NCBI GenBank assembly: GCA_964509975.1
Contig: CAZDZO010000003.1
Span: forward strand, 1 to 64,000
Source of the DNA: CAZVBV01 sp964509975
Lineage (GTDB): Bacteria; Patescibacteriota; Gracilibacteria; UBA4473
Length of the DNA: 64,000 nucleotides
Direction of reading: 5' to 3'
Shown: piece after piece, positions 26,616-35,169 of the stretch
How positions within the stretch are numbered: the stretch's first letter is position 1
How the letters are laid out: every line of letters begins with the position of its first letter
Position numbers and translations under genes: made by a program
Notes under the pieces: generated by a model
Told to the model about the DNA's origin: nothing
Database searches by the model: none
The model's input: only the letters and a program-made list of their open reading frames with translations

Positions 26616-27644
26616 TTAAAACAAAACAATTTCATTTGCATGAGCAACTTCTATACCTTTTTTTTCTTCGTTAGAAGAAAGCATTTTGGAAGCATTTTTT
26701 GCACGAGCAATACCAATCGGTTCTGAATTATTTTCGTCAAAGATTTCTACTAATTCCCCTTTTATAAAATCTTTTTGAACAGAGAGAACTCCTACGGCGA
26801 GCAAGCTTTTTCTTTTTCGAAGTGCCTCGACGGCCCCGCTATCAATAATCACTTTCCCCGATGCAATACTTGCACTCACAATCCAACGTTGGTGATTTGA
26901 AATATGACAAGCACGAGCTGGGCAGAATGTTCCTGTTTTATGCGCTTCTGCAAGTAAAATATTACCTGCTTTTGAAGCATTAAAAATAACTACTTCTGTT
27001 CCCATAGCTGTTGCTGTTTTGGCACAATTGAGTTTGGAAATCATACCCCCAAGACCAAATGTCGATGTTCCTTTTGCAAGAGAAAAAATATCCTCTGAAA
27101 ATGTATCGATCTGATCTAGAACCTGTTCATCACGCAAAACTCCATTCACACTGGTTCCAAACAATAATTTTTCTGCGGCAAAATTAACCGCCAAAAGTGT
27201 TGATAATTCATCGTTATCAGAAAACCGAATTTCTACATCTGAGACCACATCGTTTTCATTTACAATTGGAAGAAAACCCTGTTGCCACCATTCTTCAAAA
27301 GTCTCTTTGAGTCGAAGAAACGATCCTCTATCTGCAAAATGATGTCGTTCCAACAAGGCCTGACCCACATTGATACCAGAAAGCGCTAAAAATTTTTGAT
27401 AGTGCGCAATAAGCACTGGATTTCCAACACTTGCCGCAACACGCCGTTGTGCGTCCGTCCCGGAATATTTATTAAGAAGTGGTTTTCCACACCCGATAGC
27501 CCCTGATGAAACCAGCACAAGCCGATAACGAATTGCAAGCACCGCTAACTGTTGGCATACATGCTTAATAACCGTTTCATTTAATTTCCCGTGTTCATCT
27601 GTGATAGAAGCTGTTCCGAGTTTTATAACGAGGATGGGTTTCAT
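26616..27644 (-). CDS. proB: Glutamate 5-kinase
   Basis: 342 aa from the ATG at 27644 (MKPILVIKLGTASITDEHGKL), chosen because the extra 115 codons upstream are unrelated and cover the divergent holin-like gene. Amino-acid kinase motifs VIKLGTASI, LVSSGAIGCG, IVNENDVVS and FGLGGMISKLNCA are followed by a C-terminal PUA-like domain (about 260-342). First step of proline synthesis. The full proBAC set is worth noting in a lineage that usually lacks amino-acid synthesis. Confidence 0.95.
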   Translation of the reverse strand: MKPILVIKLGTASITDEHGKLNETVIKHVCQQLAVLAIRYRLVLVSSGAIGCGKPLLNKYSGTDAQRRVAASVGNPVLIAHYQKFLALSGINVGQALLERHHFADRGSFLRLKETFEEWWQQGFLPIVNENDVVSDVEIRFSDNDELSTLLAVNFAAEKLLFGTSVNGVLRDEQVLDQIDTFSEDIFSLAKGTSTFGLGGMISKLNCAKTATAMGTEVVIFNASKAGNILLAEAHKTGTFCPARACHISNHQRWIVSASIASGKVIIDSGAVEALRKRKSLLAVGVLSVQKDFIKGELVEIFDENNSEPIGIARAKNASKMLSSNEEKKGIEVAHANEIVLF

Positions 27645-27702
27645 GGAGCGATATTGTGTCAGATTTTGACTTTTTCTGCAAAAAAAGAAGAATAGAAGCG
27701 TT

Positions 27703-28080
27703 ATGAGATTTTTAGCGAAAATATTTCTGATAATCCTTCTGAACGCCGTAGTGTTCTGGGTACTTGATACAAAAATATTTCTTGAGAACTTCAATGTAGT
27801 CGGTTCTATTGAGGGGTATTTCTTTGTGGCAGTAGTATTTGCCCTGCTTAATATGTTTATCAAACCGATTCTCAATCTTATCACACTTCCTTTTAGATTA
27901 TTGACGTTAGGACTTTTGGGTTTTGTGATTAATGCTTTTATGCTGTGGTTATTAGAACGCAGTGTAAACTTTTTGGAAATGTTTAACACGAAGCTTGATA
28001 TTGATGGAATTATGACTTATCTCTTAGCAGGAGTTATTTTGTCCGTACTCAACACCCTGTTTAATTGGTTGAGAAAGTGA
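27703..28080 (+). CDS. Phage-holin-family / YvlD-like membrane protein
   Basis: 125 aa, four membrane helices. FALLNMFIKPILNLITLPFRLLTLGLLGFVINAFMLWLLE is characteristic of the small holin-4-like/YvlD family. These chromosomal members are not linked to lysis, and no phage genes are near. Divergent from proB. Confidence 0.85.
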   Translation: MRFLAKIFLIILLNAVVFWVLDTKIFLENFNVVGSIEGYFFVAVVFALLNMFIKPILNLITLPFRLLTLGLLGFVINAFMLWLLERSVNFLEMFNTKLDIDGIMTYLLAGVILSVLNTLFNWLRK

Positions 28081-28186
28081 CAAGCAACGCTTGTCATCCC
28101 CGCAAAGGCGCGGATCCCGTAAACAGAGCAAATATTTGCAAATTTCCAAAGAACCACTACACTCTCCGCGGTTTTTCGAGAATTAC

Positions 28187-28402
28187 ATGTTTAAAATTTT
28201 CTACATTATCGTCACAATCCTCTTTATTGTTGTAGTCATTCTCCAACAAAAAAATGCAACCCTCGGTTCAATGATGGGCGGAGATGCTGGTGATGACATG
28301 GTACAAACACGACGAGGTGGGGAAAGATTCCTTCACCAAATGACAATCGTCCTCGCAGTTATCTTTATACTTGGGGGCTTATATGCAATGATTATTGCGT
28401 AA
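28187..28402 (+). CDS. secG: Preprotein translocase subunit SecG
   Basis: 71 aa from the ATG at 28187. Two membrane helices flank a loop VVILQQKNATLGSMMGGDAG, the SecG hallmark. It is the accessory subunit of the SecYEG channel. The longer open frame upstream is not protein-like. It lies 9 bp from the peptide-binding protein gene. Confidence 0.92.
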   Translation: MFKIFYIIVTILFIVVVILQQKNATLGSMMGGDAGDDMVQTRRGGERFLHQMTIVLAVIFILGGLYAMIIA

Positions 28403-28411
28403 ATACTTCTT

Positions 28412-30190
28412 ATGCGCCGATCTTCTGTTCGTATCCGTTCTCGGTGGGGATTACTTCTGATTGTAGGGCTTATTTTCTTTGTCACGGTTGTTTGTATTTT
28501 ATGGCATCGATTCTTTTTGGCACATTCTCAGTTTGTTCCAGCAAATGGAGGAATGTACACCGAATCAACAATTGGAACTCGACGGAACCTCAATCCCCTT
28601 TCTCCAAACGCTACTCTTTTTGATCGAGATTTGGGAAAACTTATTTTTGCAGGACTTCTTCGGTACGATTCTACTTCTGGAGAAATTAGAGACGGACTCG
28701 CACATTTTAGAATTTCAGAAGATTCAAAAACGTATTTTTTGACACTTAAAGATTCTGCACGATTTGGAAACGGAGAAGCAGTTACCACTGATGATGTCCT
28801 TTTTACCTTTGAAAAAGTTATCCAACATCCTGATTTTTCAAACCATGTCTTGCGTGACGCCTTTGAATACGTTTCGCTCAATATTGTGGATGATAAAACA
28901 GTTTCCTTTCTTTTGCCCGAGCAGAACGTCTTTTTTCTTTCACTACTAACAACACCAATATTACCCCAGAAATATTTTCGAAATGCACTAATTGAAGAGG
29001 TTACCGATCCAGATTTTGCATTTAATAAAAAACCTATTGGAGCCGGTCCCTTTCAGCTAGAAAACATCGTTCCAAACGATGATGGAAGTTTCCGTGTATT
29101 TTTACAACGCAATCCTTATTTCTATGGAGGAAAGCCCAAAATCAAACATCTCATTTTTCACGTATATCCTCGTTTTGAACATCTCAATGTTGAACATCCA
29201 TGGACAACTATTTTTTCAAAAATCCCATTTATACAGTTAGAAAAATTTGAGAAAAAAATATTTGAAGAATACAAACTCGACTCCCTCTACACACGGAGAG
29301 AATATATTCTACCACGATTCACAGCGCTGTTTTTTAATCTTGATAGAGAGACGGGCATTGAAAAGCTAAGTCTTCGAAAAGCATTGAATGCAGGACTCGA
29401 TAAAGAAAAAATACTGTTAAACACCCCCGGATGGAATCAAATTGATTCGTTCTTCTTTTTTGAAGGTGTTGAGAATTGGCATGTAACAGACTTTGCAGAA
29501 GCTAGAACATTCCTTCGTACAGGCGGATTTCCATACAACAAAACTCTTGATGTACGTACGCAAGGAGAAACATCTGAACCACTTTCTCTTCGACTTATTA
29601 CCTCAACCGCTCCCCCTATTTACGCAATCCTTGCGCAGAACATTGCTCGGACATGGGAAAGCGAACTCAATGTCGATATTGAATTCGAGGCACTTACTCC
29701 GGACGAATTCCAAAAAGCTTTGAAAAAAAGAAGCTACGATATCGTACTTTTCGGACAAAATTTTTCCGATAATTTCGATTCTCTTTCCACCTGGCATTCT
29801 TCTCAATCTGGAGAATTAAATCTTTCAAATCTGACTCACGAAGATATCGACTTCTTGATTGATGAAGTCCGTTTCTCAGGGGCGAAAACAGATCTCTTCG
29901 CACTGAATGAGAAATTGACTGAAATTGTTCCAGCTATTCCGATTTCTACCCCAAAATACAATCTCCTCACCTCACACGAATTACTCGGATTTTCCGAAAA
30001 TTTTGGAAAAATACGATCACATTCTGATCGCTTTTTAAATATTGAAGATTGGTACTTTTTTGAAAAACGAGATTGGGATTGGCCAGAAAACAAATCCAAA
30101 TTCACCGGATTTTTTCAATGGCTGTTCGGTCTTGAAAAAACAGAAACTCCCTATGAAAAAACTCTCACTCCAGACACTCCAAAATCTTGA
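28412..30190 (+). CDS. Extracellular solute-binding protein family 5 (peptide-type)
   Basis: 592 aa. One N-terminal membrane segment (about 10-32, GLLLIVGLIFFVTVVCILW) anchors it without a lipobox. DRDLGKLIFAGLLRYDSTSGEIRDGLA, FSNHVLRDAFEYV and PIGAGPFQLENI follow the OppA/DppA fold order. It binds oligopeptides or similar ligands for an ABC importer; no permease or ATPase gene is beside it. ruvX overlaps its end by 38 bp. Confidence 0.9.
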   Translation: MRRSSVRIRSRWGLLLIVGLIFFVTVVCILWHRFFLAHSQFVPANGGMYTESTIGTRRNLNPLSPNATLFDRDLGKLIFAGLLRYDSTSGEIRDGLAHFRISEDSKTYFLTLKDSARFGNGEAVTTDDVLFTFEKVIQHPDFSNHVLRDAFEYVSLNIVDDKTVSFLLPEQNVFFLSLLTTPILPQKYFRNALIEEVTDPDFAFNKKPIGAGPFQLENIVPNDDGSFRVFLQRNPYFYGGKPKIKHLIFHVYPRFEHLNVEHPWTTIFSKIPFIQLEKFEKKIFEEYKLDSLYTRREYILPRFTALFFNLDRETGIEKLSLRKALNAGLDKEKILLNTPGWNQIDSFFFFEGVENWHVTDFAEARTFLRTGGFPYNKTLDVRTQGETSEPLSLRLITSTAPPIYAILAQNIARTWESELNVDIEFEALTPDEFQKALKKRSYDIVLFGQNFSDNFDSLSTWHSSQSGELNLSNLTHEDIDFLIDEVRFSGAKTDLFALNEKLTEIVPAIPISTPKYNLLTSHELLGFSENFGKIRSHSDRFLNIEDWYFFEKRDWDWPENKSKFTGFFQWLFGLEKTETPYEKTLTPDTPKS

Positions 30191-30587
30191 GTTACAAAAC
30201 CAAGAAAAAAACACTTCATCAGAAGCAAAGAATATCCTTGCGCTTGATTATGGAGAAAAATTTTGTGGTTTCGCTTTTTCTCCTGATGGAATATGCGCCT
30301 TTCCACTAGAAGTTATAGAAACTGAAAAAATCGAAGCACGGACAAAGGAATTGTTGAACAAAAAATGTGTTCAACGAATGGTAATAGGACTTCCAATTCT
30401 TCCCGATGGAAAAGAAAATAAACTCTGTGGCATCATTCGAGAATTAGCGAAAAAATTCGAACCACTCGTTTCTATTGAATTTATTAACGAAAGATATTCG
30501 TCTAAGTTAGTACTCCCTCAGAAAGCTGATCGTATTGATGATTTTGCTGCCGTAAAAATTTTAGAATTCTCATTTGCAAAAAAGTGA
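30153..30587 (+). CDS. ruvX: Holliday junction resolvase-like RuvX/YqgF
   Basis: 144 aa from the ATG at 30153 inside the end of the previous gene. LALDYGEKFCGFAFS is the RNase-H-like first strand with the catalytic Asp, and MVIGLPILPDGKEN, FINERYSS and DDFAAVKIL complete the family pattern. It is thought to take part in 16S rRNA 5'-end processing and/or junction resolution. Confidence 0.88.
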   Translation: MKKLSLQTLQNLELQNQEKNTSSEAKNILALDYGEKFCGFAFSPDGICAFPLEVIETEKIEARTKELLNKKCVQRMVIGLPILPDGKENKLCGIIRELAKKFEPLVSIEFINERYSSKLVLPQKADRIDDFAAVKILEFSFAKK

Positions 30588-30593
30588 TATAAT
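30585..30593 (+). promoter_or_regulatory. Extended -10 box of the sigma factor gene
   Basis: TGATATAAT ends 8 bp before the ATG at 30602. If used, the transcript would start almost at the start codon, i.e. be leaderless. Confidence 0.45.
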
Positions 30594-30601
30594 TCACATA
30601 G

Positions 30602-31162
30602 ATGCGCGAAAATTTGACCCCATCGCAAATCGAAAAATGCGTATTAAAGGCGCAAAACGGAGATGAAAAAAGCTTCGCCATTTTGTTTGATTCTTTTTAT
30701 GACAAAATTTTTCGATATGTTCATTTTCGCGTTTCAGAAGAAGACTCTGAAGATTTGGTTTCTGATGTTTTTCTCAAAGTAGTCGAAAAACTCCATACTT
30801 ATAAATCGAACCCAAAAGCCGGTTTTAATGCCTGGATTTTTCGCATTGCTCACAATAGAGTCATCGATTTCTATAGACAGAAAAAAGAACTTCTTGGTCA
30901 AAGTGATGATGCGGGAAATGATTTTTTCTTACAAATTCCTGATGACAACCTCCGTCCAGATCAGCAAACAAATCTCAACCTTGATGTAAAGAAATTACAA
31001 AAAATAATGAAAAAATTGCCAGATGTGCAGCGAGAAATTTTGGAGTTTAAGTATCTAGAAGGATTCTCTAATGCGGAAGTTGCAAAAATTACAGGAAAAG
31101 CTGAGGGGAATATTCGAGTGATTCAACTTCGCGCACTAAGAGAGATCCGAAAACAATGGTAA
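30602..31162 (+). CDS. ECF-type sigma-70 factor
   Basis: 186 aa. Region 2 (FDSFYDKIFRYVHFRVSEEDSEDLVSDVFLKVVEKL ... AWIFRIAHNRVIDFYRQKK) and region 4 (LPDVQREILEFKYLEGFSNAEVAKITGKAEGNIRVIQLRALREIR) are both present. No anti-sigma gene is next to it. Its 3' end overlaps the convergent DAHP synthase gene by 27 bp. Confidence 0.93.
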   Translation: MRENLTPSQIEKCVLKAQNGDEKSFAILFDSFYDKIFRYVHFRVSEEDSEDLVSDVFLKVVEKLHTYKSNPKAGFNAWIFRIAHNRVIDFYRQKKELLGQSDDAGNDFFLQIPDDNLRPDQQTNLNLDVKKLQKIMKKLPDVQREILEFKYLEGFSNAEVAKITGKAEGNIRVIQLRALREIRKQW

Positions 31163-32170
31163 ATCCGGTTCAAGTCCAGACTTGAATTCCTTTAAAATCT
31201 TTTCCGTTTCTTCCCATCCCAAGCAATCATCAGTCATCGACACGCCCGTCTGAACATCCTGAAGCGTTTGCGGAGTTTGGTTTCCCGATTTCAAAAAACT
31301 TTCGATCATAACGCCTTTCACAAGTGAATTTTTTTCGAACGTATTCGAAACATTTTTTAAAACCTGTGTTTGTGTGTTTCCATTTGTCGAATTACCATGA
31401 CTCACATCAATAATAATAGCGGGATTCTGAATGTTTTTCTGGTGCAATAAGGATGCTGCTTTTATCAAAGAAGCCTCATCGTAATTAGTCCCGTTTACGC
31501 CCCCTCGAAGCACAAGATGCGCAAATTCATTTCCGGATGTTTTCCATTGTTTGTTTTCCAAAGCAAATACATGTGAATGTTGCGCAACTTCTACGGAATG
31601 GATACCTGTCTCGATTTCTCCACTGGTAGCATTCTTGAGTCCTACGGGAATATCAAGACCGGACGCAATAATACGATGTTCTGGGTTTTGAGTAGAACGC
31701 GCCCCTACCGCAAGCCAAGAAACAATGTCTCGGAAGTAACTCTCCTTCCGAGGAAAAACCATTTCATCGGCAATAGGAAGTCCTATCTTGAGAATTTCGA
31801 GCATCATTTTTCGACATTGCCCAATCCCCTCCTCAATATTTGAATTGGCAAAAGGATTTGGTTGAGACAGGGGCCCTGTCCACCCAAGTCCAGTGCGAGG
31901 TTTTTGGATGTAGACTCGCATTACAATTTTAAATTGTGCAGACAATTCGTCAGCCAAAGGTTTTAATTTTCGCGCATAATCAAGTACTGATTCAAACGGC
32001 CACGCAGAACACGGCCCCACGATAATAAGTTTTCTGGAATCCTTTCCTGACAAAATATTTTGAATTTCGATTCGATCTTGTGCCACTTGCTGTTCCAATA
32101 CTGAACTAAGTGGCAGTGCGCGACGAATCGCTTCACGTGAAGGAATATTCTGTTGAAAAAGGAATGGCAT
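31136..32170 (-). CDS. DAHP synthase, class I (AroG/AroF type)
   Basis: 344 aa from the ATG at 32170. LIIVGPCSAWPFESVLDYARKL, MRVYIQKPRTGLGWTGPL, FPRKESYFRDIVSWLAVGARSTQNPEHR and the C-terminal IIDVSHGNSTN follow the E. coli AroG type. It condenses PEP and erythrose-4-phosphate, the first step of aromatic synthesis. Longer upstream codons overlap the divergent prfA and look non-coding. Its C-terminus KSGLEPDL is encoded over a one-mismatch copy of the RAYT palindrome, which suggests that the tail was altered by an insertion. Confidence 0.93.
   Translation of the reverse strand: MPFLFQQNIPSREAIRRALPLSSVLEQQVAQDRIEIQNILSGKDSRKLIIVGPCSAWPFESVLDYARKLKPLADELSAQFKIVMRVYIQKPRTGLGWTGPLSQPNPFANSNIEEGIGQCRKMMLEILKIGLPIADEMVFPRKESYFRDIVSWLAVGARSTQNPEHRIIASGLDIPVGLKNATSGEIETGIHSVEVAQHSHVFALENKQWKTSGNEFAHLVLRGGVNGTNYDEASLIKAASLLHQKNIQNPAIIIDVSHGNSTNGNTQTQVLKNVSNTFEKNSLVKGVMIESFLKSGNQTPQTLQDVQTGVSMTDDCLGWEETEKILKEFKSGLEPDLPLFSDLS
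31171..31184. repeat. RAYT-type palindrome copy 6 (one mismatch)
   Basis: CAAGTCCAGACTTG, inside the end of the DAHP synthase gene. On that strand it reads Lys-Ser-Gly-Leu. Confidence 0.7.
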
Positions 32171-32278
32171 ATCGATGGATATCGTACGCAGAGAGCGGGA
32201 TTTTGCAACTTCGGGATTTATAACTGGGATCCAGATCCGCTGGATCCGGATCCCTTCATCGTGTACAATTCCGCCGCA

Positions 32279-33337
32279 ATGGAAGACAAAGCAAAAAAAG
32301 TTATCGCTGAATTTGAAGAAGTCGAGCAACAGCTTGCAGACCCTGCTGTGTATTCTGATCAGAAAAAATTTGTCGAACTGTCTCAAAAACGAAAGCACCT
32401 CGAAGCAAAGAAAGAACTTGCACAAACCTTTGTAACTTTTGCTCAACAAAAAAAAGATGCCGAGAATATGATTAAAACTGAAACCGATGAAGAACTCATT
32501 GAAATGGCAAAAACAGAACTTGATGCCGCTAAAAAGATGTTGCCCGAACTCGAGGAACAACTCAAAATAGCCCTTATTCCCCGTGATCCAAAGGATGATG
32601 CCAGTGCTATTGTGGAAATCAGACCAGGCGCTGGAGGAAATGAATCTGCTCTTTTCGCCGAAGAACTTTCTCGAATGATTTTACGATTTTCGGAAGAACA
32701 GGGATTTAAACCAGAAATCATGAGTGAGACCATCAATGACGGTGGTGGACTGAAAGAAATGATTTTCCGAGTGGAAGGATTTGGAGCGTATGGGAAGTTG
32801 AAATTTGAAGGTGGAGTACACCGTGTGCAACGCATCCCCGTAACTGAATCTCAAGGACGTGTCCATACCTCAGCCGTATCTATAGTAGTCATGCCAGAGG
32901 TAGAAGAATCTGAAATTGAAATCAAGGACAATGATGTTCGTGTTGATGTGTATCGAAGTTCTGGATGTGGGGGACAAAGTGTAAATACCACTGATTCCGC
33001 TGTCCGATTAACACACGAACCAACAGGCCTCGTCGTAACATGTCAGGATGAAAAATCTCAGTTGAAGAATAAGCACAAGGCTTTTAATGTCTTGAGAGCC
33101 CGATTAGCCACTATTGAAGAGGAAAAAAAGATGAAGGAACTGGGAGAAAAAAGACTCGTACAAATTGGATCTGGTGACCGAAGTGATAAGATCCGAACGT
33201 ATAACTTCCCACAAGACAGAGTCACTGATCACCGCATCGGACAAAACTTTTCAAATCTCCCTTCTATCATGGAAGGAAATATTGAGAAAATTGTCGAAGC
33301 TTTGGCGATGGAGGAACAGAAGAGTTTTTTGGAGTAA
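32279..33337 (+). CDS. prfA: Peptide chain release factor 1
   Basis: 352 aa from the ATG at 32279 (MEDKAKKVIAEFEEVE), normal RF1 length. SSGCGGQSVNTTDSAVRLTH has the GGQ motif of peptidyl-tRNA hydrolysis, and the region before it fits domain 2 of RF1. RF1 reads UAA and UAG. TGA is used as a stop here as well, so an RF2 gene must lie elsewhere. Confidence 0.95.
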   Translation: MEDKAKKVIAEFEEVEQQLADPAVYSDQKKFVELSQKRKHLEAKKELAQTFVTFAQQKKDAENMIKTETDEELIEMAKTELDAAKKMLPELEEQLKIALIPRDPKDDASAIVEIRPGAGGNESALFAEELSRMILRFSEEQGFKPEIMSETINDGGGLKEMIFRVEGFGAYGKLKFEGGVHRVQRIPVTESQGRVHTSAVSIVVMPEVEESEIEIKDNDVRVDVYRSSGCGGQSVNTTDSAVRLTHEPTGLVVTCQDEKSQLKNKHKAFNVLRARLATIEEEKKMKELGEKRLVQIGSGDRSDKIRTYNFPQDRVTDHRIGQNFSNLPSIMEGNIEKIVEALAMEEQKSFLE

Positions 33338-33552
33338 AAAAGAAATCCATCTCAAAAGCCCCTCCGTCATCTTCGCTTGGCGAGAATCCTGTTAAACAAC
33401 CTCGTTCATCTTGAGCGAAGCAAATTATTTTTACACAAGTTCTTCAATATCTTCTGCAAAAACGATAACTATTCTTCGGATTGCCGCCAAGCGGCAATGA
33501 CGGGATAAACATAATTGATAATTCGTAATTATTTCGTACAATCCCAATCGAA
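33338..33552. other. Gap without gene
   Basis: Contains a small hairpin (TTGCCGCCAAGCGGCAATGA, near 33481-33500), of the kind often left as intergenic repeats. No gene is seen. Confidence 0.4.
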
Positions 33553-34977
33553 ATGAGGAAATCTGAATTTCTAGTGCCCTTTGGACGGATTATCAACGAT
33601 GGTGTGATGACCTTTTTGGCGCTGTTGTTCGCGTACTTTCTGCGAATGCGTTGGTTTGGATTACTAGGACTGAGTGCCCCAACAACTCTTTTTCCTCTCG
33701 AACTCTTTTACGTTTTTGCTTTTAAGATTGCACTCGCACTCGTTGTTGTTTTTGCACTCAACGGACGATATAACTTTAATAAAGATGAAAAAACATGGGA
33801 TGAAATAATCCGTGTTTTTTGGACATTTTCCTCTGGAATGGCACTCCTACTGGTAGCATTCTTCTTTGTAAAATTTACTTTTTTCTCTCGATTCATCTTC
33901 GGAGTATCGTGGCTTATGGGATTAATTCTCATTCTCAGTGGAAGAATCTCCCTGCGTTGGGCAAGAAATAAATTTCATGAAATGGGATATGGCCGAGTGA
34001 GAATTCTCGTTTTGGGAACGGGAGAAATATCAGCTCAAGCTATTGCCTTTCTCCGACAATCTCCACAATTTGAAATTGTGGGTGTTTTAAGTGAAAAGAA
34101 AAAGAGAGATAAGAAATTTGAGAAATGTTCGATTATTGGAACGTTTGATGATTTTGAAGCTATTTTGGCAAAAGAAAAACCCGATGAAGTACTCGTAACA
34201 AGCGAAAATTCCACAGAAAAAGTAACCGCAAAACTCGTAAGACTCGCTCATATTGCACATGTAAAATTTCGATTCTTACCGGATGAACTGGGACTTGATC
34301 TAGCCGCAGTGGAAATGTCAACGTTGGGAAATTTCCCATTAGTAACATTGAAAAACACAAAGCTTGATGATTGGGGTTTTGTTTTTAAATCCACCGTTGA
34401 TATCATCACCGCCAGTATTGCCAGCATTTTCCTTAGTCCTGTTTTGGCTATAGTTGCCCTCAAGGTCTGGAATGAAAATAAAAAAGCACCGGTGATTTAT
34501 AAATCCAAACGCGTTGGAAAAAACGGAAAACACTTTAACTGTTTAAAATTCAGAACCATGGTGCCAGATGCCGATGAAAAGAAAAAGAAACTGTTAAAGA
34601 AAAATCAAAGAAAAGGTGGTGTTCTCTTTAAAATGGATAACGATCCACGCATCACCAAACTTGGAAAAATATTACGCAAGTGGTCTATTGATGAACTTCC
34701 CCAACTCTGGAATGTTATTCGCGGAGACATGAGTTTGATTGGGCCTCGTCCACATTTGCCAGAAGAAGTGCGAAAATACGCAAAAGATGATCTACGAGTA
34801 CTCTCTATTCGTCCAGGAATTACGGGGTTTGCACAAGTAAATGGACGATCGAGTTTAAGCTTTAAAGAAGAAATGAACTACGAACTTTTTTATCTCAAAA
34901 ACTGGAGTTTCAAACTCGACATTATTATTTTTATAAAAAGTCTTCTTGTTGTTCTCAAACGAAAAAACGTTTCGTAA
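33553..34977 (+). CDS. Polyprenyl glycosylphosphotransferase (WcaJ/EpsE family)
   Basis: 474 aa. N-terminal membrane helices (about 10-130), a CoA-binding-like Rossmann domain (VRILVLGTGEISAQAIAFL), another helix near 280 and a C-terminal catalytic domain (KSKRVGKNGKHFNCLKFRTM, WSIDELPQLWNVIRGDMSLIGPRPHLPEE, RPGITGFAQVNGRSSLSF). It transfers a sugar-1-phosphate to undecaprenyl phosphate, starting an extracellular polysaccharide or glycan. The gene is alone, with no glycosyltransferase neighbours. Confidence 0.95.
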   Translation: MRKSEFLVPFGRIINDGVMTFLALLFAYFLRMRWFGLLGLSAPTTLFPLELFYVFAFKIALALVVVFALNGRYNFNKDEKTWDEIIRVFWTFSSGMALLLVAFFFVKFTFFSRFIFGVSWLMGLILILSGRISLRWARNKFHEMGYGRVRILVLGTGEISAQAIAFLRQSPQFEIVGVLSEKKKRDKKFEKCSIIGTFDDFEAILAKEKPDEVLVTSENSTEKVTAKLVRLAHIAHVKFRFLPDELGLDLAAVEMSTLGNFPLVTLKNTKLDDWGFVFKSTVDIITASIASIFLSPVLAIVALKVWNENKKAPVIYKSKRVGKNGKHFNCLKFRTMVPDADEKKKKLLKKNQRKGGVLFKMDNDPRITKLGKILRKWSIDELPQLWNVIRGDMSLIGPRPHLPEEVRKYAKDDLRVLSIRPGITGFAQVNGRSSLSFKEEMNYELFYLKNWSFKLDIIIFIKSLLVVLKRKNVS

Positions 34978-35003
34978 TTTCGAATTCGAATTCTTTTTTT
35001 TTC

Positions 35004-35017
35004 TAAGTCCGGACTTA
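35004..35017. repeat. RAYT-type palindrome copy 7
   Basis: TAAGTCCGGACTTA, 14-bp perfect palindrome after the glycosylphosphotransferase gene. It pairs with copy 8, 74 bp away, like a REP doublet. Confidence 0.9.
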
Positions 35018-35077
35018 TTCTCCCAATTGTTAAATACCGCAGCATTACAATAAAGATCTTTTTTCTGATTTAAAAAA

Positions 35078-35095
35078 TTCAAGTCCGGACTTGAA
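35078..35095. repeat. RAYT-type palindrome copy 8
   Basis: TTCAAGTCCGGACTTGAA, 18-bp perfect palindrome upstream of the S41 peptidase gene. Confidence 0.9.
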
Positions 35096-35169
35096 AATTG
35101 CTTTTTGACAAACTGTTTCCTCCTTGTCAGAATTCAACGGACTTATTGATCTCTTTATCTTTCAATTAT

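Noticed and set aside
27645..27989. N-terminal extension of ProB
   Set aside because: It covers the divergent holin-like gene and has no family similarity; the ATG at 27644 gives the normal start.
27703..28080. Prophage lysis module
   Set aside because: The holin-4-like protein is a common chromosomal membrane protein and no other phage gene is near.
32171..32560. N-terminal extension of DAHP synthase
   Set aside because: It overlaps prfA and is Phe-rich shadow sequence; the ATG at 32170 gives the family length.
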